A stretch of 64,000 nucleotides of DNA from Calendula officinalis (taxonomy: Eukaryota; Streptophyta; Magnoliopsida; Asterales; Asteraceae): the NCBI GenBank assembly GCA_963853835.1, contig OY970825.1, positions 28,024,835-28,088,834 on the forward strand, read 5' to 3'. The translations under genes and the position numbers were made by a program. The notes beneath the pieces are model-generated. The model ran no database searches. It saw only the letters and a list, made by a program, of their open reading frames with translations, and was not told where the DNA came from. This document shows, piece after piece, positions 47,347 to 58,593 of this stretch. Each line of letters begins with the position of its first letter. The first letter of the stretch is position 1.

Positions 47347-48353
47347 GAGTTAATTACCCATTTGGTCCTTTAAGATAATACCAGATTGCAGGTTTGGTCC
47401 TAAACTTTTAATTTCGATAACTGTAGTCCTTTATGTTTACCAGTTTGCATGTTTGGTCCTTTAGGCCAAACAGTGTTAAATTTTTCTGTTAAGTGACCTT
47501 ATGTGCAATGCACATTAGGGTATTTTTTGTGTTTTCGCACTCCATCTTCTTCCCCCACTTCATCTTTTTCTCCTTCACAGAGAATTCAAATCCCCTAGTC
47601 CCATTTTCACCCAAAATACGTTTTATCCATTCTCACAAATCCCTAATTCGATGCGCAAGAATAGTGTCTAAACGAACAGGTAAGTCAACGTACCCATCAG
47701 AAAAACGAAAACTCAAATCAATCCAACAAACGCAAACCCAAATTGACAAATTCGAAGGGTTCCGGAGGCTTTTTAAACTCGGTGTTTCCGTTGATCGAGA
47801 TCCTGGTAATGATTATTTGGATGTCTCAGATGCTTTGCTCGAGAAAATTGCGAAAGTTCTCGAGTTTCCGGTAATTGGATTAATTAATTTTGGACAATTT
47901 GAAGTTAATTAAGTTCGTTTGGAAGCTCGACCAATCAGTTCAGGTTCAATTAGGTGATTCTAAACTTTTATCCAGGTTTATTCAATATTACCTCCAGAAG
48001 GCTTATAAGGAAATCATTTGACGCTAGAAAGGTCAGTCTTTGAGTCACACAAAATTGTTCAAAATTTAGTTAATTGACTCATAATAATAATAATAATAAA
48101 TTACATTTTGTAGGGTTTTGATTTTGGGGGAAAAAGATGAAGTGGGGGAAGAAGATGGAGTGAGAAAAGACAAAAATACCCTTATGTGCATTGCACATGA
48201 GGTCACTTAACAGAAAAATTTAACATTGTTTGGTTTAAAGGACCAAACGTGCAAAATTGGTAAACATAAAGGACTACACTTGTCGAAATTAAAAGTGTAG
48301 AACCAAACTTGCAATCTGGTATCATCTTAAAGGACCATTTGTGTAATTAAATC
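47347..48353. mobile_element. Pack-MULE (Mutator-like) with captured exons
   Basis: The outer ~230 bases at each end are inverted copies (for example TTGGTCCTTTAAGAT, AATTTCGATAAC, GTGCAATGCACAT and CTTCTTCCCCCACTTC), typical of a TIR-MULE. A direct ATCTGA occurs at both flanks (47341-47346 and 48351-48356), but a full 9-bp duplication is not clear. The centre holds exon fragments of a cellular gene with introns, the definition of a Pack-MULE. Confidence 0.75.
47573..48031 (+). pseudogene. Captured fragment of plastid FAD-dependent oxidoreductase-like gene
   Basis: Exon 1 encodes CARIVSKRTGKSTYPSEKRK, then FKLGVSVDRDPGNDYLDVSD and ALLEKIAKVLEFP, ending at a GTAATT donor (about 47870). After an acceptor at 47974-47975, exon 2 encodes a decayed LPPEG and then LIRKSFDARK, ending at a GTCAGT donor (48032). 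The order KRTGK.RYPSEK, KLGV.V..DPG, AKVLEFP, LP.EAF, IRKSFDARK is what I recall for the N-terminus of the FAD/NAD(P)-binding oxidoreductase encoded by Arabidopsis PDE327 (At4g30720). That recall is not a database result. The codons before 47573 are translated TIR. FAD-binding motifs are absent; exon 2 has a small deletion and frameshift. Confidence 0.6.
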
Positions 48354-48363
48354 TGATAATGAT

Positions 48364-48434
48364 ATTGTAGAAATGAACGGTCTTTGATTAATTCATATAA
48401 TTGTAGAAATGAACGGTCTTTGATTAATTCATAT
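48364..48434 (+). repeat. Perfect 36-bp tandem duplication
   Basis: ATTGTAGAAATGAACGGTCT plus 16 further bases occurs twice head to tail immediately right of the Pack-MULE insertion. Confidence 0.9.
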
Positions 48435-48585
48435 ACACCCAACTCGACGAGTTAATACAGTGAGTGGACGCGTGAGCTAGTTAAAACTGAAAACGACAGA
48501 AGTGATGAGGTTGTGTACGTGGGGAGTTGCATAGTATAATAAATTAATAATTATAATTTGTCCACCAATGTTTGGAACAAGCGCT

Positions 48586-48611
48586 ATCAAGCCCGCGCTT
48601 CGTTGCGGGTT
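48586..48611 (-). other. Helitron 3'-end-like hairpin
   Basis: AAGCCCGCGCTTCGTTGCGGGTT resembles the reversed GC-rich terminal hairpins at 7722 and 20350. A similar motif, ACCCGTGCGATGTACGGGT, occurs near 49980. Matching 5' ends could not be paired with confidence. Confidence 0.3.
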
Positions 48612-48835
48612 TATGTAATTAACACACGTTTTCTACAAATTTCAAGTATTGATTATTCATACTATAAGATTGAAAAATGAACATGCTATTAAATATTTGA
48701 GTGCTCTTCCAGCAATGCATAATTACTAAATAATGAACTAAATACGAGAATGTGTATATCTACGCTTACTTTAAAAATAAAACAAACTATAACTAATCAA
48801 TGCATGTCTAAGAAGCATGTTTTATATTTTTAGTA

Positions 48836-49087
48836 CTCCCTCCGCCCCACAAAAAAATATTTATTTCTCCCTAAACTTTTGTCCCACAAAAAAGTTTTCA
48901 TTTCTCAAATGGATGGTAGTCCACTCAATAAAATAATATAATTTTCAAGGACCCGACCACTAACTATCTTTCTCTCTCCAATCAAACCTTATATTTTAAT
49001 TAAAAGTAATACTAATTACCTAACCACTAACTATTTTCTTAAGACTTGTGTCCATAAGAAATGAGTATTTTTTTGTGGGACAGAGGG
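48836..49087. mobile_element. Stowaway/mariner-type MITE
   Basis: The ends CTCCCTCCGCCCC and GTGGGACAGAGGG are inverted, with TA at 48834-48835 and 49088-49089. Its internal blocks match in order the MITE split at 17615-19713. It is non-coding, 252 bases long. Confidence 0.85.
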
Positions 49088-49089
49088 TA

Positions 49090-51161
49090 TATTTAAATAA
49101 TTAATGTCTAATTAACTTCATGAGCAATATCATATAAACATGTTTATATTTTTATAGTTTGACATGTTAGCTGCTTATATAAAAATCTTATAACTTTTCG
49201 TGATCTATTCAATCAAGTTCTATATTTCTAACAAATCTTTTACATGTGTTTTTATAAATTTAGATTACAAGTCAGTTGTCCAAGTTGGTCATAGAATTAA
49301 TATATAAAAGTTTACAGATCAATTTTAATGGATTAATAAAGAATTAAATTTATAGAAAATTACTAAATAAAAGTCTGCATTTTAAATATTATATAATTGA
49401 AACAGTTATATTACATTACTAGTATAGTAAACGTAAAATAGTGAGTATATATTAAGGGTATAGTTTTTAAAAACTAAAATTTTCATTTTGTTTAAGCAAA
49501 GATTAGATTAAGATGATATTTATTAAGTTTTGTAATTATTAAATAGTTTAGAGTTAAAAACTAAAGATTTATGAAAATTTGCAAAATCTCTAGGGTGTTT
49601 CTTAAAAATTGTGAATCCCACCGTTTTGTGTTTCTCTCTGTCATTTACACATTCAATGACGTGCTTAAATTTTAGTGGACAATATCAAACAGGGTTATTG
49701 TATTTATAATGAACAGTGCTACTTGTATCGTAAATGTATTATAAAGACAATATTAATTAATAAAAATGATATTAATTATTAACAAGTTTTTTAATATTAT
49801 TATAATATTTATAAAATACTTTGTGTAATTCATTAATTTATTTTATTAATCTTATATTTTTATTTCAGTACTTGTATTAATCAAATGAGTCAATAAGAGT
49901 AAGGAAAAATTAGCAGAAATCAATATAAATTCTCATTAATTAAAGGAAGCTGATTTTTACATAGAGACGAGGCAGCATGACCCGTGCGATGTACGGGTTT
50001 TGTTCACGATAAGCAATTATTGAGATCACATACAAAGTATGAACAAAACAAAGTGTGTCGGAGGAAAAATGTAAATTAACAAAACATGAGTGCTTAGATT
50101 AGCACAACACAAAACATGTTATTCATAACGCACAACTGTCACTACAAAGATCTTCATATTTTGCCTTTTATAAACAATATAAACATGTTTTCATGTTTTC
50201 AATATACATGATTTCAAAATTGATACACATGATTTCAATATAATCTCCAATTTCACGTCATATTCAAATAGCACTTAACATGCAATCAGATAAGAAAAAC
50301 ACTAACAATGATATATGTTCAAGATCTTCATAAACAAATTCCTATATATAAGTTCTAGCATGTCCATGAAAAATCAATAATTAGCAGCATAATGTGAAAG
50401 GTGGCAAAAATGATAGTTTTCTAATACGGGTCGGGTCGTTTGACATGTAAACACTTTAATATTACGTTTTAGAAATACTAAATGCGAAGTAAAAAAAGGA
50501 TACTTTTCTAATACGGGTCGAGCAAGAATGAAGTAAAAATACTAACGGCGACTTTTTCGTTTTTAAACATGACAAATATAGTTAATATCATAAAACTATT
50601 AATAAATATAGATTACTATTGAGTTGATATATTTTGTCTTATCATAATTGACACACTAATCACTTATAAATAATTCAAAAACTTTTAGACCAAAAGTGTT
50701 TTGGGTCAACCCAAACCAATCCCTAATGAATCTTTGACCCCGATTTCGCCACCTCTAATTCATATCAAGTTTCACCTATATTAGAAATGTTGAAAGAAGT
50801 TGAAAGTTATCCCCATGACCAGCACCCCAAATGCCCAGACTCACTTTGTGAATTAACATCATTAGTTCATCACCATTGGAAATCAATAACTCCATCAAGT
50901 GAATATGTCCTGCAAACATTAAGTAAATATGTAATATATTTTTCAACCAAATATGTACTTAGAACTCTCGTGTAACAATTCCATAAGTTTTGAAAATCGA
51001 TAAACATTTGACATAACTCCCTTTTTAATACGTGAATTATTAGAAAGTGAGATGATTCCTACATAGCAATTTTTATTACCCGTGAATCTATGATATAATA
51101 TAATTACTATAATTGTATTAGTCACTCTAATTTTGTTATTATATTTGGCTGTAAGCATTTA
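49090..51161. other. AT-rich interval, no gene seen
   Basis: No coding sequence or RNA gene is supported. A Helitron-end-like motif lies near 49980; the rest is AT-rich with a few long A/T runs and short frames without domains. Confidence 0.5.
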
Positions 51162-51387
51162 ATAATTGTTGGAGTAATCTGAAAGCTTCAAAGGGTATAT
51201 TTGACATTTTAATTGTAAGTTGAATAAGTGAGTTAATATAGTCCATAGTTAACCGGATTATGGATCGTGGATATGCTAGTCTTTGTGGTTGACCGAGTAT
51301 TAAGGAAGTTATAGAGTGCTAGTGGGTTAGTGCTCCAAGTTGCTAATGTTTAGGAAACTTAGTTTATTTTCGTTATTTGCTTTCGTG

Positions 51388-51394
51388 TATAAAT
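51388..51394 (+). promoter_or_regulatory. TATA box in LTR of 1.68-kb element
   Basis: TATAAAT in CGTGTATAAATGTAGG, repeated at the same place in the 3' LTR. Confidence 0.55.
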
Positions 51395-51646
51395 GTAGGA
51401 AGTTTAGCATTAATTAGGGGGTGGTTTTTTGTCAAGTTTGAGTCATGTAATTCCTTTAGTTGAATTATGGAATCTGACATACACTTAAAAGCTATCTCTT
51501 GTTCTCCATATTTCTTTTGTTAGTCACCTTGTTATCTCTTAACTTTTAAGTACGTTAAATATGTGCTTGCATGTTGTTTTGGTTGAAGTTACAACAAGGT
51601 GATTTATGTCCAATAGTTAAAGAATGGTGGTGTTATTTCCAACAAG

Positions 51647-51658
51647 TGGTATCAGAGC
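51647..51658 (+). promoter_or_regulatory. Primer-binding site
   Basis: TGGTATCAGAGC, two bases after the 5' LTR end, matching the initiator tRNA-Met primer type of the other elements. Confidence 0.9.
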
Positions 51659-52851
51659 TCAAGGCTCGGTTGGGTTGTGAGTTCGTTTTCTTGAGCGGGG
51701 ATGTACAATAATGGCGAGACACTAACCGGGTTGCAAGATAATGAATATGAGGAGTCGGGAAAAGCAGGTGGCTTTGACTCAGTTTGTTTTGCGGGTGACG
51801 GAAAACAGTAGAGGTGGTGGTGACCTTGTTTTCGTGATCGGTGGAAGAGTGTTCTCGTAACAAAAATTGCACGGTGTGAACATTATGGCGTTGGCGATTC
51901 AAATCGGGTGGCTTCGGGTGTGACCGGGGAAGGTCGTATTGTCCGGGAAGAAGTCAGGATGTTAGTGAACGTGTCCAACGTGATGCCATGTTACATGTTA
52001 CGGGTGGTGCAAACAAACAAAACGATTTGTAAGAAGATGAAAGTATGTTCGTGTCAAAAAGAGTAACTGGCGGTGCGTAAAAGAAAAATGACCGGAAGAG
52101 ATCCGTCAAAGCAGTCGGCTTTGGATCTGGTTCATTTTTTGTGCAGGTGCAAGAAGCGTTAAAAGCGGGTAGCTCGTTTTCTTGGTCGGTGGAGTACTTC
52201 TCTTATTTCGTAGCCAAGACCGAGATGACTTTGGACGTGGTCGGGGAAGAGATCGTGTGTCTGTGAAAAGTCGAGATGGTGGCTAAAGGCACGTTGTCGG
52301 AAAGGGGGTGTCGGACGAAGAGACTAACGAAGTTAATCAAAGTGTTAATTTTCAGATTACGGGGGTGAATGTTGGAGTAATCTGAAAGCTTCAAAGGGTA
52401 TATTTGACATTTTAATTGTAAGTTGAATAAGTGAGTTAATATAGTCCACAGTTAACCGGATTATGGATCGTGGATATGCTAGTCTTTGTGGTTGACCGAG
52501 TATCAAGGAAGTTATAGAGTGCTAGTGGGTTAGTGCTCCAAGTTGCTAAAGTTTAGGAAACTTAGTTTATTTCCGTTATTTGGTTTCGTGTATAAATGTA
52601 GGAAGTTTAGCATTAATTAGGGGGTGGTTTTTGTCAAGTTTGAGTCTTGTAATTCCTTTAGTTGAAATATGGAATCTGACATACACTTGAAAGCCATCTC
52701 TTGTTCTCCATATTTCTTTTGTTAGTCACCTTGTTATCTCTTAACTTGTAAGTACATTAAATATGTGCTTGCATGTTGTTTTGGTTGAAGTTACAACAAG
52801 GTCATTTATGTCCAATAGTTCAACAATGGTGGTGTTATTTCCAACAATAAT

Positions 52852-54206
52852 CACTATCATGGTCCATTTACCTATATATGAAAATTGTTTAACCACCACA
52901 ACAAAAAATCCACATATATTATTAATGTGTCAAATATAATAGACTTTATAGTATACATAGTAATACAAAAACAATCTGACCCATTAAAGGCAGAACATAG
53001 CCCGACTCGGCCTGTTTACATATTAGCCAAATTAGTTATTTTGACATGTTAAAGATAACACATAACCCGAGTCCGCGCATTCATAAGTAAACATGTAAGT
53101 GATCCAAATCAAGCATTTACAATAGTGCAATTGGATTACCTGCATCTAGTTCTTTATTCATAATTTCTTTAAAGTGCCTTTTGAAAACACTTATTTTCAT
53201 CTTGGAATCAGAAATCAAAAAATCGGATCAAATGCTAAAAAAAGAAGTGTTAAAAAAAGATGAAGTGTTAAAAGAAGATAGCAAGAGGAATTGAAGGATC
53301 AAATGTGAAGATGCTTTCAAGAACCACAACACCAGTGTCATATCACATATGCCTATTCTTCATCAAGGAACACAAATTTTATATTATACAAATATATTTA
53401 TTTTACATCCCATCAAATCTAAATAGATTCATAAACAAAATCAAAACAAAAATTCAAATCAAAATTCATAAACAAAATTTATAAACAAAATTGTGATGTA
53501 TACCTTAATTAATTTAAGCCATAATAAACGCCAAGAACCCTTACCCCTAAATTCAAATCAAAACATGTTTGCTTGCTAAATTTAAAGATTAATACGTGAA
53601 ACAAAAACTTAAATAAAAAACATTTGCTTGAAACATACAACAGTAACTATTTTTTGTTGGCTTGATTCACTCACGTACATTTAAATTTGGGCATGAAAAG
53701 TAGAAAAATATGATAAAATAATTTTAAAAAGTAACTTGAAATGGTTATTTTTATATTAAAGTTAAAGTTGAAACCCACAAATTATTTAAAAAGGTACCTT
53801 GGAATTGTTTTTGAGATTGAAGTTAAAGTTGAAACCCACGAATAGTAAATCAAGACATAACAAAAGCACATCAAATGTTCTTCCTCCCAAAATTTGCAAT
53901 TGAAAGACGCAGAAAATTGTAAACAAAAACTCGCTAAATTGAGAGAGGGACTTATCGGTTGGAGTTGGCCTCGGAGAAGATGTGAATGCAGTTAGTTGTA
54001 TCAAAACATTGGAAGCCCATAACCCCGTTTTCGTTGAAGATCGGGAGCCCTAACCCTTAAAAAAAAGAAATCAAAAGACGATTAGATACAATGGTTTTGA
54101 ATCTGTAATTAGTGTGTTGATTAAAGCTGTGATCTTCAAAAGAAATACATAAAAAAATGGTGTAAAAGGATTTGAAATTAAACAAAGTTCTTTTCATCTT
54201 TTGCAG
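52852..54206. other. AT-rich interval with possible exon relic
   Basis: Mostly A/T-rich non-coding sequence. On the minus strand near 53960-54050 a short open stretch reads like coding sequence (NENGVMGFQCFDTTN) and is followed by a CTCTCTC-rich run, but it matches no family I recognise and lacks exon boundaries I can defend. Confidence 0.35.
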
Positions 54207-54207
54207 T

Positions 54208-54533
54208 TGTTGAACACTAATTCAATGCATAATCCATTGAATTCAGTGCTAGATTTGAAGATGGATCAATTCAAGTGAGGGTTTTTAGAGAGAGAGAGAT
54301 CTAGAGAGAAGGAGGAGAGAATTGCATACTTTCTAAATGTTGATTAGGTTAAAATGTGAGAAAGGTTACATCATCACGGTTAAGTTCACCCTTATATACC
54401 CTCATCACTAATCTAGCTAATTATCTCTAATTACATCGATTAAGCCCATAACTATTCTTAATACAATGATTAAGCCCAAAGCTTCCTAGGACTACACTAA
54501 TTATATTAATTAAGTACAAAACTAACCCTAACA
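54208..54533 (-). mobile_element. Copia-type LTR, minus strand (far end uncertain)
   Basis: On the minus strand a polypurine-like GGGAGAT (54534-54541) is followed by TGTTAGGGTTAGTTTTG starting at 54533. A TATATAAG box lies at plus positions 54391-54398 and a CTCTCTCTC leader follows, a normal LTR layout. The far end may be at TGTTGAACACTAATTC (54208), since that gives a CAACA terminus on the minus strand, but no target duplication or second LTR was found. Confidence 0.5.
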
Positions 54534-54541
54534 ATCTCCCG

Positions 54542-55146
54542 CTTTTTGTGCTTAATGCACCCCATCCCAGTCTTCATTCTTCGATTTCTTCTGTTGGCCC
54601 GTTGTCCTCTTCACACATACTGAGTAGGTTCAAGCTCTTATTTCAACTTCTTGTACTTGCCGAATGTTGGTAGAGAGTTGCGTATCTTCGTGGAAAAGAG
54701 AACATGATTTGACGTTTGTGTATTCTCAGAAATTCTCTGAGTGGCTTGAGAAGTAAATCAGAGTTCTGCCTTTGGCATGGAAGTATTTTACTGAAGTTCA
54801 AAAATATACCATAGCAGAATTCTAGAGTAGGTTGGTGTAATGAAGACTTAAAAAGAATTGTTCGGCTAAGAATGATTGTTTTGGGAATGGAATATCAGTT
54901 GGGAAAGATTTGTTTGGGGTATCAGTTTAGCTAGGTTTTTGTTTTGGATTTTAGAGGTGGGGGTTTTATAGGGATAAGATAATGATGTTTTTGGTTATGG
55001 AAGGAATGATTTGTAATTTTAAGATTAAATGATTTAAACGTTTAAGTTTCGAATTGAAATGGTTGAGTATTTGTGAGAGAACTTTCTATGAATGTATCAG
55101 TTTCTTCTTCTTCACAAATGTAAATCGACGAAATGTAGTCTCATAG
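54542..55146. other. Non-coding internal segment
   Basis: No gene recognised. It adjoins the LTR-like end on the left and the tandem duplication on the right, and may be the non-coding interior of a defective element. Confidence 0.4.
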
Positions 55147-57742
55147 ATAGAGTGGTTAGTAGCGGAAGTCTTTTCTTGAAGTTGTGACTTTTTCGATTTG
55201 TGATCCTTGATAATTGTTGTTAGGGTAAAATGTTGATAGAGTTTACGCTCCCCCTCAAACAGACAATTATTTCATAACGGGAGTTGATTTTGATCGATTT
55301 ATCAATAATTTCCCCGTTGGATCTTACTCCCCCTTAACCGGTGCATATCGAAAATCTCCTAAATATTGAAAGCATTTTTTCTTTATAACAGGAAGCTTCT
55401 GTACTATATTCTCCCCCTCATGATGAACAAGATGTATCTGAATCATCATGCAAAATGTGAAGTCCAGCGAGTTGGAATTAGGAAGAATTTTCGAAGCACA
55501 TTGATAAACATGTGTTGAATAATGATAAATTTATATTTTGAATGAATCAATATATAACACAAGTTATCAGTTAGTCCCAGATCGTAGGTGATAAACATCT
55601 GACGTCTATAACATTGTATATGGTGTAGGAATACGGTCTAATTGTTTATCGTTTAATTCTTGTTGACCGTTGTTGATGACATGAAAGAATTCTAGCGTTC
55701 ATTTATCATTTGAGCTTTTGACCGAAGTTGATGATGTTGGAGTGCGGTCATCCATTCCTTGCACCATATTCCAGTACGGTAACCCGGGATCACATAGAAT
55801 GCCCGTTAACACAACAAATATAAAAACTGTGTGACCTACGTTCAGTGTTGGCGTTGATGTTAGCACTTGTAGGATTTCCATTCAATCATCGTGGAATACC
55901 AATATTTTTGGTATCACTATGAATGTTCCGGCAATATCACAAAGATATGCTTGGTGGTGTGCCTGTGTCCTAATGGTGTTTGATATATCGGTTCTAGACT
56001 CGATTAGTGGACAAACGAAGGCGAGGACTGGAGAGAATTGTCCTCTTTTTCAATATCAACAATCTCCAAGTGAGATGTCGGTAGCATATGAGCTAGACTC
56101 CGGGAAAATGTAACAAGTACTTTTTAAGAAATACTTGAGTGGCTGGGGGGGGTGGTTGTGCATTGCATCACTGGGTCCATGATGTCTATTTCAATATCAG
56201 AGTACAACATATTAAAATCTGATAGAGACGTGGCGACCCAACTTTTAATCGGTTTGGTTTTTCGTTTCCTTTAACCTTGTCACACCCTCAACACTCAACC
56301 TTACTTTTTCAATTTTCAACTACACCCTCGTTTCATTTTACCATGTGTTTAGCTGAATTGCACCCCATACTTCATTCCCCCTCTCAAATTTTATCTCAGC
56401 GCACCCCAATCAAGATCCCGTGATACTTGATTCTGCTTACCTATAGAGTGGTTAGTAGCGGACGCCTTATCTTGAAGTTGTGGCTTTTTCGATTTGTGAT
56501 CCTTGATAATTGTTAGGGTAAAATGTTGATAGAGTTTACGCTCCCCCTCAAACAGACAATTATTTCATAACGGGAGTTGATTTTGATCGATTTATCAATA
56601 ATTTCCCCGTTGGATCTTACCCCCCCTTAACCGGTGCATATAAAAAATCTCCTAAATATGGTAAGCATTTTTTCTTTATAACAGGAAACTTCTGTACTAT
56701 ATTCTCCCCCTCATGATGAACAAGATGTATCTGAATCATCATGCAAAATGTGAACTCCAGCGAGTTGGAATTAGGAAGAATTTTCGAAGCACATTGATAA
56801 ACATGTGTTGAATAATGATAAATTTATATTTTGAATGAATCAATATATAACACAAGTTATCAGTTAGACCCAGATCGTAGGTGATAAACATCTGATGTCT
56901 ATAACATTGTATATGGTGTAGGAATACCGTCTAATTGTTTATCGTTTAATTCTTGTTGACCGTTGTTGATGACATGAAAGAATTCGAGCGTTCATTTATC
57001 ATTTGAGCTTTTGACCGAAGTTGATGATGTTGGAGTGCGGTCATCCATTCCTTGCACCATATTCCAGTACGGTAACCCGGGATCACATAGATTGCCCGTT
57101 AACACAACAAATATAAAAACTGTGTGACCTACGTTCAGTGTTGGCGTTGATGTTAGCACTGGTAGGATTTCCATTCAATCATCGTGGAATACCAATATTT
57201 TTGGTATCACTATGAATGTTCCGGCAATATCACAAAGATATGCTTGGTTGTGTGCCTGTGTCCTAATGGTGTTTGATATATCGGTTCTAGACTCGATTAG
57301 TGGACAAACAAAGGCGAGGACTGGAGAGAATTGTCCTCTTTTTCAATATCAACAATCTCCAAGTGAGATGTCGATAGCATATGAGCTAGACTCCGGGAAA
57401 ATGTAACAAGTACTTTTTAAGAAATACTTGAGTGGCTGGGGGGTGGTTGTGCATTGCATCACCGGGTCCATGATGTCTATTTCAATATCAGAGTGCAACA
57501 TATTAAAATCTGATAGAGACGTGGCGACCCGACTTTTAATCGGTTTGGTAAGGGTTTTTCGTTTCCTTTAACCTTGTCACACCCTCAACACTCAACCTTA
57601 CTTTTTCAATTTTCAACTACACCCTCGTTTCATTTTACCATGTGTTTAGCTGAATTGCACCCCATACTTCATTCCCCCTCTCAAATTTTATCTCAGCGCA
57701 CCCCAGTCAAGATCCCGTGATACTTGATTCTGCTTACCTATA
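55147..57742. repeat. 1.3-kb tandem duplication
   Basis: Two head-to-tail copies, about 55147-56442 and 56443-57742, with an offset of 1296 bases and only scattered differences. For example, TAGTAGCGGAAGTC becomes TAGTAGCGGACGCC, and a GTT triplet is lost in copy 2. Each copy holds three CTCCCCCTC/CCCCCTTAAC words, a 60-codon minus frame (MEILxVLTSTPTLNVGHTVF) and a 64-codon plus frame, none with a known domain. The 60-codon frame is conserved between copies but so is all surrounding DNA. Confidence 0.92.
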
Positions 57743-58300
57743 CCTATGGACCCTCACAATATGTACTATATCGCTCCTGGGGAAGATCAAGTCGGTAATA
57801 ACAGACTTGATCTTCCCCAGGAGCGACATACCTATGGACCCTCACAATAGGAGTTATTTGAGAGTGAACTATAACGCTCATGTGCAATTGATCAGCATTA
57901 TTTATGTTACGTTGTAAGAATGATTCACATGGATTTTTCATTGGAATATTATGTGTTTCCGGCATAAGTTGTTGCCTTGTTGATTGAAAATGTTAGGCAC
58001 AACAACTTGAACAGTGTAGGTAATACCGGGCTCACACAGAGTAACCGTTAACACACCATTTGATTCAATAGTCGTTTGCACAACGGTCGATTCAGATGCG
58101 TGACCTGCATTTAGAGTTGGCGTAAATTTTAGGTCTAGCAGGATTTCCACTCAATCCTCGTGAAGCATCAGATTGTGATGTCACTATGAGTGTTCCGGTG
58201 AAATCACGGAGATTCATTTTAATAGTGTATGTGTCCTAAATTGGAAATATTTGACGGTGTGATCTAGACACACTGTGCATGAAATTGAGACGTAACCCGG
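57743..58300. repeat. Diverged third copy of the 1.3-kb unit (partial)
   Basis: The minus frame at 57938-58150 begins MEILLDLKFTPTLNAGHASE and aligns with the MEILxVLTSTPTLNVGH frame in the duplicated units. Flanking words (CACTATGAGTGTTCCGG, CACTCAATCCTCGTG) also align. It is clearly older than the duplication on its left, so the family expanded at least twice. Confidence 0.65.
57772..57825. repeat. Perfect 22-bp hairpin with 10-base loop
   Basis: The left stem 57772-57793 (CGCTCCTGGGGAAGATCAAG plus TC) is the exact reverse complement of 57804-57825, with loop GGTAATAACA. Outside it a 19-base direct repeat, CCTATGGACCCTCACAATA, occurs on both sides (near 57743 and 57830). Confidence 0.9.
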
Positions 58301-58593
58301 GCAGGATGTTAATGATTTCAATACCAACATACTCCGAATGAATTGAAACAAATTCCTGTTAAGAGGAATCTGAGTGGTTGGTGGTGGAGTGCAGATGCTT
58401 TACTGGGCAAGTTAAGTCTATTGAAACATTCAACACATGAATGATCACATTTTTGTGAGGTTGCCTGGTTTGTTGTGAAGGGTTTCATAACACTGATCAA
58501 CCCATTGGGTCGACCACCTAGTACTTGGTTCGAACCATACTGGTAAGAACATGATGGTGTTCTTGACCGGTTAAAACCAACTAGCTGATTTAA

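Larger units (their letters stand above)
51167..52846 (+). mobile_element. Complete non-coding LTR retrotransposon (1.68 kb)
   Basis: It has a 5' LTR 51167-51644 (478 bp) and a 3' LTR 52370-52846 (477 bp), both TGTTGGAGTAATC...TTTCCAACA. The target duplication is ATAAT (51162-51166, 52847-52851). A primer site lies at 51647-51658 and a polypurine tract, ACGGGGGTGAA, just before 52370. The LTRs differ at about 15 positions by eye, so insertion is fairly recent. The 725-bp interior has no gag or pol frame, only GC-richer non-coding sequence. It is a non-autonomous, LARD/TRIM-like element needing proteins from another copy. Confidence 0.95.

Noticed and set aside
55919..56113. 64-codon plus-strand frame repeated at 57212
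   Set aside because: Both copies sit in the tandem duplication, so the match reflects DNA duplication; no domain is recognisable.
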